Source: Halomonas sp. UBA3074 (GTDB lineage: Bacteria; Pseudomonadota; Gammaproteobacteria; Pseudomonadales; Halomonadaceae). From it: a stretch of 64,000 bases of DNA. Made by a program: the position numbers and the translations under genes. The stretch spans positions 124,001 through 188,000 of the forward strand of contig NZ_DFBS01000045.1 in NCBI RefSeq assembly GCF_002366715.1, written 5' to 3'. The notes under the pieces were generated by a model, which did not search any database, was not told the origin of the DNA, and saw only the letters and a program-made list of their open reading frames with translations. Of this stretch, positions 47,622 through 57,119 are shown piece after piece; position 1 is the stretch's first letter, and each line of letters begins with the position of its first letter.

Positions 47622-48221
47622 CTACCTACCTTGATGCGCTATGTCCTCAGACGCGTCGATATCCATCAGCGTGCCTGCGTCCTGCACCTCATGCGTGCGG
47701 TAATGCGCGGCGTGGCGTTGAATCAATGCTTTGGCGCCCAGGTGACCGCTCAAGGTTGTAAGCTCGGGCCAAAACGCCCGGCCAAAAACGACCGGATGCC
47801 CGGGCTGTCCGGCATGGCTGGGTCGCCAGATCGTATCGTGGGTAGCCTGCTGCTTCAGCGTTCGTAAAGTCTCGGGCTGTAGGCAGGGCATATCACCCAA
47901 TAAAATTGCGACGGCAATGGCACTCTCAAGCAGGGGATCATGGGTAACTACCGCCATCGCCTCTGCTAAGCTGGTGCCCAGGCCACGGTGTGCTTGATGA
48001 ACACGAATGAGCGGCATGTCATCCGTCAGGCCTAGCGAAGCGGGGTCGTCCTCATCACGGATCACTACCCGCAGTTGGGGGAACACCAGCTGCGCCTGGG
48101 TAACCGAGGCGGTGAGTAAGGGGCGCCCATCGGCGAGTAGGGCACGGCGTTTGTCTTGCTCGCCGAAGCGTCGCGAATAGCCTGCAGCCATCACTAGAGC
48201 CACAACGTGGTTAACGGTCAT
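47622..48221 (-). CDS. mocA: MocA-like molybdenum cofactor cytidylyltransferase
   Basis: 199 aa nucleotidyltransferase of the GT-A/MobA fold. The N-terminal VVALVMAAGYSRRFGEQDKRRALLADGRPLL signature and ILLGDMPCLQPETL (metal-binding Asp) match MocA, which attaches CMP to molybdopterin to make MCD for xanthine-dehydrogenase-type enzymes; PGHPVVFGRAFWPELTTLSGHLGAKALI is also typical. It is divergent from exactly such an enzyme (48436-52178), which supports this role over MobA. Confidence 0.87.
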   Translation of the reverse strand: MTVNHVVALVMAAGYSRRFGEQDKRRALLADGRPLLTASVTQAQLVFPQLRVVIRDEDDPASLGLTDDMPLIRVHQAHRGLGTSLAEAMAVVTHDPLLESAIAVAILLGDMPCLQPETLRTLKQQATHDTIWRPSHAGQPGHPVVFGRAFWPELTTLSGHLGAKALIQRHAAHYRTHEVQDAGTLMDIDASEDIAHQGR

Positions 48222-48435
48222 TAAGCGCTATCACCCTGGTTAACAAAAGGCATCAGTGCCTGTCTTGGCTGAATCAGTCATCTCAAAAGTTGTTCTGGAG
48301 CTTATCAAGGTTGAGGAATCGATGTTTTTTAAGCCGTTGATGGCCAAGCGTCACGTAAGGTACGTCAATTATGGCTATGCTGAAGTCGTTAGGACATTCA
48401 TTAAGTGACGCAATGAGCATGGAAGGCACCTATTT

Positions 48436-49032
48436 ATGACCCCACCTAATCATTTTGAACCCCCGCGTGACGCTGTGCGTAGTGTCGATTTAGGCGCTGA
48501 GGCGCGATCAGCGAACAGTGAGCATTCGACGGTCACTTTCGTGGTCAATGGGCAACAGCATCAGCTTGAACTGGATAACCGCACAACGTTGCTGGATACC
48601 CTGCGCGAACACTTGGCATTAACCGGCTCTAAAAAGGGCTGTGACCATGGCCAGTGTGGCGCCTGCACGGTGTTTGTGAACGGCACGCGTATCAATGCCT
48701 GCCTGACGCTGGCGGTGATGCATGAAGGGGATGAGATCACCACCATCGAAGGGGTGGGCCATGAGGCGCACCTTGATCCCATGCAGGCGGCCTTTGTCGA
48801 GCAGGATGCCTTTCAGTGTGGCTACTGCACGCCGGGCCAAATTTGCTCAGCCAAGGCGGTGCTGGAGGAGATTCGGGCGGGTCTACCCAGCCATGTCACC
48901 CAGGACCTAGACGCGCCCATTGAGCTCACTGATGCTGAGATTCGTGAGCGGATGTCAGGCAATATCTGCCGCTGCGGCGCCTACGCCAACATTCTCAAGG
49001 CCATTAATCAGGTGGCGGAGGCGCACTCATGA
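48436..49032 (+). CDS. Aldehyde oxidoreductase [2Fe-2S] subunit (PaoA-like)
   Basis: 198 aa. Ferredoxin-type domain with GCDHGQCGACTVFVNG and a second four-helix cluster domain with FQCGYCTPGQICSA and NICRCGAY, giving two [2Fe-2S] sites. The first 30 residues carry no twin-arginine signal, unlike Escherichia coli PaoA, so the complex is predicted to be cytoplasmic. GGAAGG lies about 11 nt before ATG 48436. Overlaps the FAD subunit gene by 4 nt (ATGA). Confidence 0.93.
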   Translation: MTPPNHFEPPRDAVRSVDLGAEARSANSEHSTVTFVVNGQQHQLELDNRTTLLDTLREHLALTGSKKGCDHGQCGACTVFVNGTRINACLTLAVMHEGDEITTIEGVGHEAHLDPMQAAFVEQDAFQCGYCTPGQICSAKAVLEEIRAGLPSHVTQDLDAPIELTDAEIRERMSGNICRCGAYANILKAINQVAEAHS

Positions 49033-49979
49033 AAGCTTTTTCCTATGAACGCGTGACGGATCCCGTTCAGGCGGCAGCGCGTGCAGCGGAAGTGCCTGGC
49101 GCCAAATTTATTGCGGGCGGCACTAACCTGCTCGATTTAATGAAACACGAGATCGAAATCCCCGCGCACTTGATTGATGTATCGGGAACCGGCCTTGATC
49201 AAATTACCCCGACCTATGAGGGGGGGCTGCGCATTGGCGCGCTGGTCAGCAACGCCGCACTCTCGGCAGATGCCCGGGTGCGCAAGGATTATGCGGTATT
49301 GAGCCGAGCGCTGGTATCGGGTGCCTCTGGCCAACTGCGTAATAAGGCAACCACTGGCGGCAACCTGCTTCAGCGCACGCGCTGCGCCTATTTCTACGAT
49401 ACCGCCATGCCTTGCAACAAGCGCTCCCCAGGGGCGGGCTGTGGGGCGTTAAGCGAAGGCGCTACTACGCGGCAACTGGGCATTATCGGCACCTCCGATG
49501 CGTGTATCGCCACGCACCCGTCTGACATGGCCGTTGCCCTGCGCGTGCTGGATGCCGAAGTGGAAACCATGACATCAAATGGTGAAACACGCCGCCTGAC
49601 GCTGGATGAGTTCTATCAACTGCCCGGCGACACGCCGGAAGTGGAGAGCGCGCTGCAAGCAGGCGAGATGATCACCGCCGTGCTGCTACCGCCCCCTGTC
49701 GAGGGCCGCCACGCCTACTATAAGGTGCGCGACCGAGCCTCTTACGCCTTTGCCTTGGTATCCGTTGCACTGATCCAGGCCTCGGATGGAACGGGTCGGG
49801 TCGCGTTGGGCGGTGTGGCGCCCAAGCCCTGGCGCCGCGATGACGCCGACGCGGCGTTACCGCAAGGTGCAGCCGCGGTGATGGCGCGCTTACTGGACGG
49901 CGCCCGCCCAACTCAAGAGAACGCCTACAAGCTTACCCTGGCAGAGCGAACGCTCGCCGCGCTGCTGGCTCAGGAGTGA
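49029..49979 (+). CDS. Aldehyde oxidoreductase FAD subunit (PaoB-like)
   Basis: 316 aa. FAD-binding KFIAGGTNLLDLMK and NKATTGGNLLQRTRC stretches. Four cysteines, C119, C129, C138 and C159, in RCAYFYDTAMPCNKRSPGAGC and SDACIATHPSDMAVAL, match the extra [4Fe-4S] cluster that distinguishes PaoB-type subunits. It passes electrons from the Mo centre through the iron-sulfur subunit to an acceptor. Coupled to 48436 by overlap and followed after 3 nt by the Mo subunit. Confidence 0.93.
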   Translation: MKAFSYERVTDPVQAAARAAEVPGAKFIAGGTNLLDLMKHEIEIPAHLIDVSGTGLDQITPTYEGGLRIGALVSNAALSADARVRKDYAVLSRALVSGASGQLRNKATTGGNLLQRTRCAYFYDTAMPCNKRSPGAGCGALSEGATTRQLGIIGTSDACIATHPSDMAVALRVLDAEVETMTSNGETRRLTLDEFYQLPGDTPEVESALQAGEMITAVLLPPPVEGRHAYYKVRDRASYAFALVSVALIQASDGTGRVALGGVAPKPWRRDDADAALPQGAAAVMARLLDGARPTQENAYKLTLAERTLAALLAQE

Positions 49980-49982
49980 CCC

Positions 49983-52178
49983 ATGGATTTTAATCAATCA
50001 GCGGAAGATAACCTGTTCGACCGTGCCCGCATTATCGGCAAGCCCCACGTGCGCATCGACGGTTTGCTCAAGGTGACCGGCCGCGCGCCTTACGCCTACG
50101 AGCGCCACGACGTAGTGGCCAACCAACTGGTGGGCTACCCCGTGGGGGCGGCCATTGCGCGAGGTAAGATTGTCCATATGGATGCCTCGGCGGCTCGTGC
50201 TGCCCCAGGCGTGGCGGCAGTGATCACGACCGTCGAGTATGAGCCGCTGGCGCGTGCCGATAGCAACGTGGCCCATCTGTTTGGCGGCGCCACCGTTGAG
50301 CACTATCACCAAGCCATTGCCGTGGTGGTCGCCGATACGCTGGAGCAAGCGCGTGGTGCCGCGTCATTGATCGAGGTTCGCTACGAAAAGGCGCCGGGGG
50401 TGTTCGATCTTGAAGATGCCTGGAGCCGCCTGCAGAACACCGGCGAGCCGATCGCCAATGTCGGCGATGTGGATGCAGCATTTGATGCCGCGCCGGTCAC
50501 GCTGGATGAAACTTACCGTACGGCGTCGCAAAGCCACGCCATGATGGAGCCCCACGCCTCTATCGTTGATTGGTCGGACGGCGGGCAGATGACGGTATGG
50601 ACCTCGAACCAGATGATCGAATGGACGCGCCAGGCGCTCGCCACCACCTTTGCTATCGACGCCGACAGGATACGTCTGGAAAGCCCCTACGTGGGCGGTG
50701 GTTTTGGCGGTAAGCTGTGGCTGCGCGCCGATGCAGTGCTGGCAGCACTTGGCTCGCGCGAGACCGGGCGTCCCGTGAAAGTGGCTCTGCCGCGCCCAAT
50801 GATTTTCAACAACGCTACGCACCGCTCCGGCACTATTCAGCGGTTGCGTATCGCGGCTGGGGCAGATGGCAAAATCACCGTTTTCGATCATGCCGCCGCT
50901 TCCCATACCCTGCCCGGTGGCAGCGGTGAGGATGCGGTCAACCAGACTCGCTGCTTCTACGCGGGCGAAAATCGTCGCGTGGCGCACCAGCCTATCGATA
51001 TGGGCCTGCCCGAATCGGCAGATATGCGTGCCCCTGGCGAAGCCTCGGGGCTGGCGGTGCTAGAGGTTGCCATGGACGAAATGGCGGAGAAGCTCGGCAT
51101 GGACCCGGTGGATTTTCGAATTCTCAACGACACCCAGGTCAATCCTGAGGATCCATCGAAGCCCTTCAGTGATCGCCACTTTGTGGAGTGTCTGCGTCAG
51201 GGCGCCGACACCTTCGGTTGGGCCGAGCGTAACGTTCAGCCAGGCGGCCGGCGTGAAGGCCAATGGCTGATTGGCCACGGTATGGCCGGCGCCTATCGCG
51301 GCGCGCCCACTTTGACGTCAGGCGCGCGGGTACGCTTGCAGAATGGGCGCCTGATCGTGGAAACCGACATGACCGATATCGGCACCGGCTCCTACACCAT
51401 TCTGACCCAGACAGCGGCAGAAACCATGGGCATGGAGATGGAAGACGTAGAGGTGCGTCTTGGCAATAGCGCCTACCCGACATCATCCGGCTCCGGCGGC
51501 CAATTTGGCGCCACAAGCGCCACCGCTGGCGTTTACGCCGCCTGTGTGGCGCTTCAGGCACAGATCGCCACGCACCTGAATGTTGACGAGGTGCGCTTTG
51601 AAAATGGCCGCGTTGTGGCCGGGCAGACAGACATGGCGCTGGCCGAGGTGGCCGGTGGCGAAGAACTTGTGGCTGAAGATTCGATCAACTTTGGTGACTT
51701 CAAGGACAAGCTGGAGCTGGGGACCTTCGCGGCGCACTTTGTCGAAGTGGCCGTCCACGCTTATACCGGCGAAACCCGCGTGCGGCGCATGCTGGCCGTG
51801 TGCGATGCAGGGCGCATTCTCAATCCCATCACGGCGCGCAGTCAGGTGCTTGGGGGCATGACCATGGGCATTGGTGCCGCGTTGACGGAGGGCATGAGCG
51901 TGGATACCGGGCGTGGCTTCTTCGTCAACCACGACTTGGCAGGCTACGAAGTGGCGGTGCATGCGGATATACCCGAGCAGGAGGTGATCTTTTTAGATAC
52001 CACCGATGCGGCTTCATCGCCCTTAAAAGCAAAAGGGGTGGGTGAGCTGGGTATCTGTGGCGTAGCCGCGGCGATTGCCAACGCGATCTACAATGCCACC
52101 GGTGTTCGGGTGCGTGAGTACCCCATGACACTTGATCGGCTCATTGACCAGCTTCCTGAGGCTACGCCTGTTGTTTGA
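49983..52178 (+). CDS. Aldehyde oxidoreductase molybdenum-binding subunit (PaoC-like)
   Basis: 731 aa, the size of PaoC. Binds the MCD cofactor and oxidises aldehydes to acids. Seen: GKPHVRIDGLLKVTGRAPYAYE at the start, SPYVGGGFGGKLW for cofactor binding, APGEASGLAVLEVAMDEMAEKLGMDPVDFR, GSGGQFGATSATAGVYAA, and KGVGELGICGVAAAIANAIYNATG with the catalytic Glu near the C-terminus. AGGAG precedes ATG 49983. Substrate range cannot be read from sequence; aromatic aldehydes are typical for PaoABC. A PaoD/XdhC-type maturation gene is not present downstream. Confidence 0.93.
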   Translation: MDFNQSAEDNLFDRARIIGKPHVRIDGLLKVTGRAPYAYERHDVVANQLVGYPVGAAIARGKIVHMDASAARAAPGVAAVITTVEYEPLARADSNVAHLFGGATVEHYHQAIAVVVADTLEQARGAASLIEVRYEKAPGVFDLEDAWSRLQNTGEPIANVGDVDAAFDAAPVTLDETYRTASQSHAMMEPHASIVDWSDGGQMTVWTSNQMIEWTRQALATTFAIDADRIRLESPYVGGGFGGKLWLRADAVLAALGSRETGRPVKVALPRPMIFNNATHRSGTIQRLRIAAGADGKITVFDHAAASHTLPGGSGEDAVNQTRCFYAGENRRVAHQPIDMGLPESADMRAPGEASGLAVLEVAMDEMAEKLGMDPVDFRILNDTQVNPEDPSKPFSDRHFVECLRQGADTFGWAERNVQPGGRREGQWLIGHGMAGAYRGAPTLTSGARVRLQNGRLIVETDMTDIGTGSYTILTQTAAETMGMEMEDVEVRLGNSAYPTSSGSGGQFGATSATAGVYAACVALQAQIATHLNVDEVRFENGRVVAGQTDMALAEVAGGEELVAEDSINFGDFKDKLELGTFAAHFVEVAVHAYTGETRVRRMLAVCDAGRILNPITARSQVLGGMTMGIGAALTEGMSVDTGRGFFVNHDLAGYEVAVHADIPEQEVIFLDTTDAASSPLKAKGVGELGICGVAAAIANAIYNATGVRVREYPMTLDRLIDQLPEATPVV

Positions 52179-52241
52179 TGCCAGGAAAAGAAACTGACGC
52201 CTTAGTGACTCACGCGTCGTGAAGCTGATCGCTGAGCGATG

Positions 52242-53762
52242 TTAAGTGCCGATTAAGGCGTCAATCGACGGAGATGCTATCAGCATGGGCTTCTCCCGGC
52301 GAGGCGAAGGGGGCGGAAGTGTGAAGCCGCTAACGGCGTTCATCATCTCATCAGCGGTCATTGATAGCTGTTCTGCCATGCTGTGTGAATCTTCTACCGC
52401 CGTACGTGAAAGCTCAAGGGCATTGTAAATTTCGTTAACGCTCTGCTCGAGTTCTTCAACCCCTTGATGTTGCTGGCTGTTCGCGCTTTCCGAATTATTC
52501 AAACGCATTGCGACCTGCTCGAAACTTTGGATGAGTGATCGGGTAGTTTCAGCAATGGTTGAGGTTTGTTTTACACCCAGAAAAACCTGATCGGTGGTGG
52601 CTTCAATAGTTTGGCGGATCTGAGCGGCCGTTGTTTGGGTACTTTTTGACAGATTACGCACTTCGTTAGCAACGACGGCGAAACCTCGGCCGTGTTCACC
52701 GGCTCTCGCCGCTTCAACGGACGCATTCAGGGCGAGAAGGTTGGTTTGAAAGGTGATGTTATCAATTTCGCCAAGCATCTGATGGATTGATTTGGCGTGC
52801 TTATCAAGCAGGTGCATCATTTTGCCCATCTCCTCGACCTGCTCACCGTTTTCTCGAGCAATTTTCTCAGCATCGTTGGCCAGTTGACGGATGTATTGAG
52901 ACTCTCTGGCGGTTTCCCTCGTCGTGGCAGCGAGCTCCGTTGTGCTAGTAGATATGCGCTCGGTTTGGCTGCTGTTACGGGCCGTTTGTGTGCGCAGTTG
53001 CTCCTGAGCAGCAAAGAGTTGTTGACTGTAATCCATAACATGGTTTGCTGCTTTTTGTGTTTTACGCAAGCTATCAGAGACTTGGTCGCGCATGTGTACG
53101 ATGGCTGACACTGCAGGCAACTGCTGCTCTTTTTTGCTGAAGAGGGTGGCTAGGTTACCGTTACCAGCAGCAATGGCAAAGCGAGTAACATGCAGGCCCT
53201 CTTGCACCATGCTTTCCAACACTTTGGCTAAGTAACCAAGAATAACCACTTGAACAACGACGGCTCCGCCGTGCATGAGTAGGCAATAGAGTAAATCTAC
53301 AGGGCCATGGGTGACTGCCCCCTCTTCCATTGCATTAATATCGCCCATACTCACATAAAGCTGAACGAGCCCCTGATACTGGAGCCAGGTAAAGAGTGCG
53401 TGGTGAAGAGCGATGATCAAGCCACCAAACGCAATAACCCGCCAATCGCTATAAAGGAGAAGAACGGATAATAAAATAAAAATGCTGAAGTGCGCTTCGA
53501 TCATGCCGCCGCTCTGTTCGATCAATACGGCGGACCAAATCATCATCACCGCGGCTTTGAGGAACCCGTTAGCAATGTGGCCGGGGAGTTTATGCTGAAG
53601 GATATAAGTCAAAGGCAGAGTAACAGCGGCCGCCATGGTTACCAACAGAAGCGTTTGACTGAAAATACTTATGACCAAGCAAAAAATAGCGATAAACCCT
53701 AGCGGCCACCACATGAGTCTGTCGGTACGCGCAATATGGTTCGAGAATGAGGCGTCTGGCAT
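52242..53762 (-). CDS. Methyl-accepting chemotaxis protein with a six-helix membrane sensor
   Basis: 506 aa. No periplasmic ligand domain; instead about six membrane helices (18-34, 37-55, 67-82, 92-106, 109-125, 157-180) with histidines near membrane edges: H91 in IEAHFSIF, H120-H121 in ALHHALF and H164. The cytoplasmic part is a long coiled coil with the conserved signalling tip EIDNITFQTNLLALNASVEAARAGEHGRGFAVVANEVRNL. No C-terminal methyltransferase-docking pentapeptide. I start at ATG 53762 with AAGGA 10 nt upstream rather than ATG 53786, which lacks one. The 278 nt before it are very AT-rich and hold no gene. Confidence 0.88.
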   Translation of the reverse strand: MPDASFSNHIARTDRLMWWPLGFIAIFCLVISIFSQTLLLVTMAAAVTLPLTYILQHKLPGHIANGFLKAAVMMIWSAVLIEQSGGMIEAHFSIFILLSVLLLYSDWRVIAFGGLIIALHHALFTWLQYQGLVQLYVSMGDINAMEEGAVTHGPVDLLYCLLMHGGAVVVQVVILGYLAKVLESMVQEGLHVTRFAIAAGNGNLATLFSKKEQQLPAVSAIVHMRDQVSDSLRKTQKAANHVMDYSQQLFAAQEQLRTQTARNSSQTERISTSTTELAATTRETARESQYIRQLANDAEKIARENGEQVEEMGKMMHLLDKHAKSIHQMLGEIDNITFQTNLLALNASVEAARAGEHGRGFAVVANEVRNLSKSTQTTAAQIRQTIEATTDQVFLGVKQTSTIAETTRSLIQSFEQVAMRLNNSESANSQQHQGVEELEQSVNEIYNALELSRTAVEDSHSMAEQLSMTADEMMNAVSGFTLPPPSPRREKPMLIASPSIDALIGT

Positions 53763-54040
53763 TCTTATATTTTCCTTGCTTTGCATCAGGAAGCATTGAG
53801 GGGGGAGACCACAATCTTATCGGCATCATTTAAAATAACTTTATGGCGTTTTGCTAACTAAAAAAGTTGTTTATAGTTAGCAATTCCTCTGTAAGGTTAA
53901 TGGTATTATCATTTATTAAGTAGTTAGTTAACAATTTTTCACTATTCGTTTTTGCTTATATACTGATATAAAAAAATTACTAATCAGTGATCCTCGTTTA
54001 GTTGGCTATTTATAAGTTGATGAGCAGATACCCTGAAGGC

Positions 54041-54457
54041 TTAACCTTTCACCGGTAGGGCATAGCTGGCGGTGACATGCACCACGGGGCGTAGGTCATC
54101 GCTGGCTGAGAAAATCTGAACCTCGCCTACGGCTAGGCGACGGCCGAGTTTGATCAGCTTGGCGTGGGCGATAATATCGTGCTCGCCGGAGGCGGCACGC
54201 AGGAAATGGCAGTTAAGGTCGCTGGTAACGGCCATCGCTTCTGGGCCGATCTGGGCCAAAATAGCGACGTACAAAGCGACGTCTGCAAACCCCATCATGG
54301 TAGGGCCGGAAACCCGCGGGCCGGGGCGCAGGTGCTCATGGCCAATCGTTAGGCGCATGGTGGCGCACATCTCCCCCACGTGTTCCACCTTGCCCATCCG
54401 CTGGGGAAAGACCTCATCCAAAAAGTGCTCAATTTGCTCGGCAGTCATGACGGTCAT
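54041..54457 (-). CDS. PaaI-type hotdog-fold thioesterase
   Basis: 138 aa. Hotdog-fold elements LTIGHEHLRPGPRVSGPTMMGFADVALYVAILAQIG (central helix, about 36-71) and LNCHFLRAASGEHDIIAHAKLIKLGRRLAVGEVQIFS. Related proteins hydrolyse acyl-CoA or aromatic acyl-CoA thioesters; the substrate is unknown. GAGGAA lies 8 nt before ATG 54457. Confidence 0.85.
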   Translation of the reverse strand: MTVMTAEQIEHFLDEVFPQRMGKVEHVGEMCATMRLTIGHEHLRPGPRVSGPTMMGFADVALYVAILAQIGPEAMAVTSDLNCHFLRAASGEHDIIAHAKLIKLGRRLAVGEVQIFSASDDLRPVVHVTASYALPVKG

Positions 54458-54630
54458 TGTTGTTATTCCTCGCTGTTTTTCTTCTAGGCATAGGGCCTGA
54501 TGCTGCGGGCATGTCGTAGAGAGGGTCTTATGCCATGGATGGCATAAGTAGCGCCCAGGGAGGGGTTTACAGCGCCCTCTCCTAGACCTGCCCGCAGCGC
54601 CACTTTGCCTTAATGTAAACTAACATAAAT

Positions 54631-54661
54631 AAAAAAGCCCCAAGGCGCGAGCCTTGGGGCT
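54631..54661 (-). terminator. Intrinsic terminator of glcB
   Basis: Perfect 11-bp stem AGCCCCAAGGC/GCCTTGGGGCT with a GCGA loop. Read on the minus strand it is followed by TTTTTT, 23 nt after the glcB stop. Confidence 0.9.
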
Positions 54662-54683
54662 GGGGACCAGTTAGCAGGTGAGC

Positions 54684-56858
54684 TTACTTCGCCTTATGCA
54701 CCTGACGCCACTCGTGCAATAGCGGCTCGGTGTAGCCAGAAGGCTGTACGCGACCTTTGAATACCAGGTCTGAGGCGGCTTTAAAGGCGGTAGAGCCTTC
54801 AAAGTCGGCACTCATGGCGGTGTAGGTCGGGTCGCCTGCATTCTGCTCATCGACCACTTTGGCCATCCGCTTGAGGGTCTCTTCCACCCGTGCTGCGTCG
54901 ACAATGCCGTGGTGTAGCCAGTTAGCAATGTGCTGGCTGGAGATACGCAGCGTCGCACGGTCTTCCATCAGGCCGACGTTGTGGATATCTGGCACTTTCG
55001 AGCAACCTACACCGTGCTCTACCCAGCGCACCACGTAACCCAGAATACCCTGGCAGTTGTTATCCAGTTCCTGCTGCTTCTCTTCATCGGACCAGTTGGC
55101 GTTTTCTGCCACTGGCACGGTGAGCAGGTCATCCAAGTAGTCGGGCTCACCCAGCTCTTCCAGCTCGCGCTGAACATCGGTGACGTTAACCTGGTGATAA
55201 TGCAGCGCATGGAGCGCGGCCGCCGTCGGCGAAGGAACCCAAGCGGTGTTGGCACCGGCTTTCGGGTGGCCGATTTTTTGCTCCAGCATGTTATGCATCA
55301 GGTCAGGCATGGCCCACATGCCCTTACCGATTTGCGCCCGCCCGCGTAGGCCGCAAGCAAGGCCCACTTGCACGTTACTCTTCTCATACGCCTGAATCCA
55401 CGCAGCGCTCTTCATGTCGCCCTTGCGTACCATGGGGCCTGCTTCCATGGCGGTATGCATCTCGTCGCCAGTGCGGTCCAGGAAGCCGGTGTTGATAAAC
55501 GCAACGCGGGAAGCGGCTTCGGCAATACACGCCTTGAGGTTAACGGTGGTGCGACGCTCCTCATCCATGATGCCCATTTTCAGGGTGTCACGATCCATGC
55601 CCAGAAGGTCTTCGACGCGGCCAAACAGTTCGTTGGCAAAGGCGACTTCTTTGGGGCCGTGCATCTTCGGCTTGACGATATAAACCGAGGCGGTGCGCGA
55701 GTTGCGCGGCTGGCTGTCATCTTTCTTCAGGTCATGCAGCGCGAGTAGTGAGGTCACCACCGCATCCAGAATGCCTTCCGGCAGCTCATTGCCGTTTTCA
55801 TCCAGGATCGCAGGCGTGGTCATCAGATGGCCCACGTTACGCACGAACATCAGCGAACGACCGGGCAGCGTGACACTGCCGCCATCGCTGGTTTGCCAGG
55901 TGCGATCAGCGTTGAGTTTACGCGTAAAGGTTTTGTCGCCTTTCTCGATCTTCTCTTCCAGGTCGCCCTTCATCAGGCCGAGCCAGTTGCTGTAAACACC
56001 AACCTTATCTTCTGAATCCACCGCGGCAACGGAGTCTTCACAATCCATAATGGCGGTTAGCGCGGCTTCTACCACCACGTCTTTAACGCCTGCCGGGTCG
56101 GTTTTGCCAATCGAATCGCTGGGATCGATCTGAATTTCCAGGTGCAGGCCGTTGTTACCGAGCAAAATGGCGTCGGGTTTGGCTGCTTCACCGTTAAAGC
56201 CAATCAGCTTGCCGGAATCCTTCAGGCCGGTCTCGCGGCCGCCTTCCAGAGTAACGACCAAGTGCTCATCGCGAATAGCATATTTCACCGCATCACGGTG
56301 TGAGCCGGTCGCCAGCGGGGCCGCGCGGTCAAGCACGCCGCGGGCGTAAGCGATGACCTTGGCGCCGCGTTTCGGGTTGAAGCTGGTGCCTTTCTCCGCG
56401 CCATCCTCTTCTGAAATCGCGTCGGTACCGTAAAGGGCATCGTACAGGCTGCCCCATCGGGCGTTGGCAGCGTTCAGGGCATAGCGCGCATTACTCACTG
56501 GGACGACCAACTGCGGGCCTGCTTGAACGGCCACTTCGCGATCCACGTTAGCGGTCGTCGCTTTAACATCGGCTGGCGCTTTTGCCAGGTAGCCTGTCTC
56601 GGTCAGGAAGCGACGATAGGCAGGCATATCGGTAACCGGGCCGGGGTTTTCCCGGTGCCATGCGTCAAGCTTCTCCTGCAGCGTATCGCGCTCTTCCAAC
56701 AATTGACGGTTTTTAGGCGTCAAATCGTGAAACAGAGCATCCACGCCGGCCCAAAAAGCATTTTCATCGACGCCCGTTCCCGGTAGCGCCTGCTCATTTA
56801 TAAAACGATCTAAATCGGCTGCCACCTGTAAACGGTGGCGCGTGATACGCTCACTCAT
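54684..56858 (-). CDS. glcB: Malate synthase G
   Basis: 724 aa, the monomeric G isoform. Condenses glyoxylate and acetyl-CoA to malate. Seen: ANARWGSLYDALYGTDAI, IMDCEDSVAAVDSEDKVGVYSNWLGLMKG, catalytic R340 in LMFVRNVGHLM (R338 in Escherichia coli), SVYIVKPKMHGPKEVAFANELF, GIMDEERRTTVNLKACI and the catalytic Asp in NVGLMEDRATLRISSQHIANWLHHGIV. AGGAG precedes the start. It allows growth on acetate-yielding substrates, matching the aromatic and polyester genes here. Divergent from the 57120 hydrolase. Confidence 0.97.
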   Translation of the reverse strand: MSERITRHRLQVAADLDRFINEQALPGTGVDENAFWAGVDALFHDLTPKNRQLLEERDTLQEKLDAWHRENPGPVTDMPAYRRFLTETGYLAKAPADVKATTANVDREVAVQAGPQLVVPVSNARYALNAANARWGSLYDALYGTDAISEEDGAEKGTSFNPKRGAKVIAYARGVLDRAAPLATGSHRDAVKYAIRDEHLVVTLEGGRETGLKDSGKLIGFNGEAAKPDAILLGNNGLHLEIQIDPSDSIGKTDPAGVKDVVVEAALTAIMDCEDSVAAVDSEDKVGVYSNWLGLMKGDLEEKIEKGDKTFTRKLNADRTWQTSDGGSVTLPGRSLMFVRNVGHLMTTPAILDENGNELPEGILDAVVTSLLALHDLKKDDSQPRNSRTASVYIVKPKMHGPKEVAFANELFGRVEDLLGMDRDTLKMGIMDEERRTTVNLKACIAEAASRVAFINTGFLDRTGDEMHTAMEAGPMVRKGDMKSAAWIQAYEKSNVQVGLACGLRGRAQIGKGMWAMPDLMHNMLEQKIGHPKAGANTAWVPSPTAAALHALHYHQVNVTDVQRELEELGEPDYLDDLLTVPVAENANWSDEEKQQELDNNCQGILGYVVRWVEHGVGCSKVPDIHNVGLMEDRATLRISSQHIANWLHHGIVDAARVEETLKRMAKVVDEQNAGDPTYTAMSADFEGSTAFKAASDLVFKGRVQPSGYTEPLLHEWRQVHKAK

Positions 56859-56904
56859 GGGGAATCTCCTGTGGGGGTGCCCGTGGGCCCTCTGTTACTT
56901 AAAA

Positions 56905-56930
56905 CATGTTTCTTAGCTCATGTTTTTTAG
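56905..56930. repeat. Direct repeat in the glcB upstream region
   Basis: CATGTTTCTTAG (56905-56916) and CATGTTTTTTAG (56919-56930), one mismatch, start 14 nt apart, about 50 nt upstream of glcB in the 261-nt divergent gap. Possibly a regulator-binding pair. Nothing else was identified in 56859-57119. Confidence 0.35.
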
Positions 56931-57119
56931 AACAGGGTTTGCCGCGGGCAGGGTAAAATGTATTTATGGAAAATAATTCCACATCTACTCAGGCATGTAA
57001 ACAGCGTAGACCCTAAAGCGGTAAAATGCTCGACCAAATGATTAGGAATGCGGTTTTTGAGAGCGCGACCCCTCTGTCATGTTTAGGCCAACGGAACATG
57101 GCGTTATGGAGAAACAACG

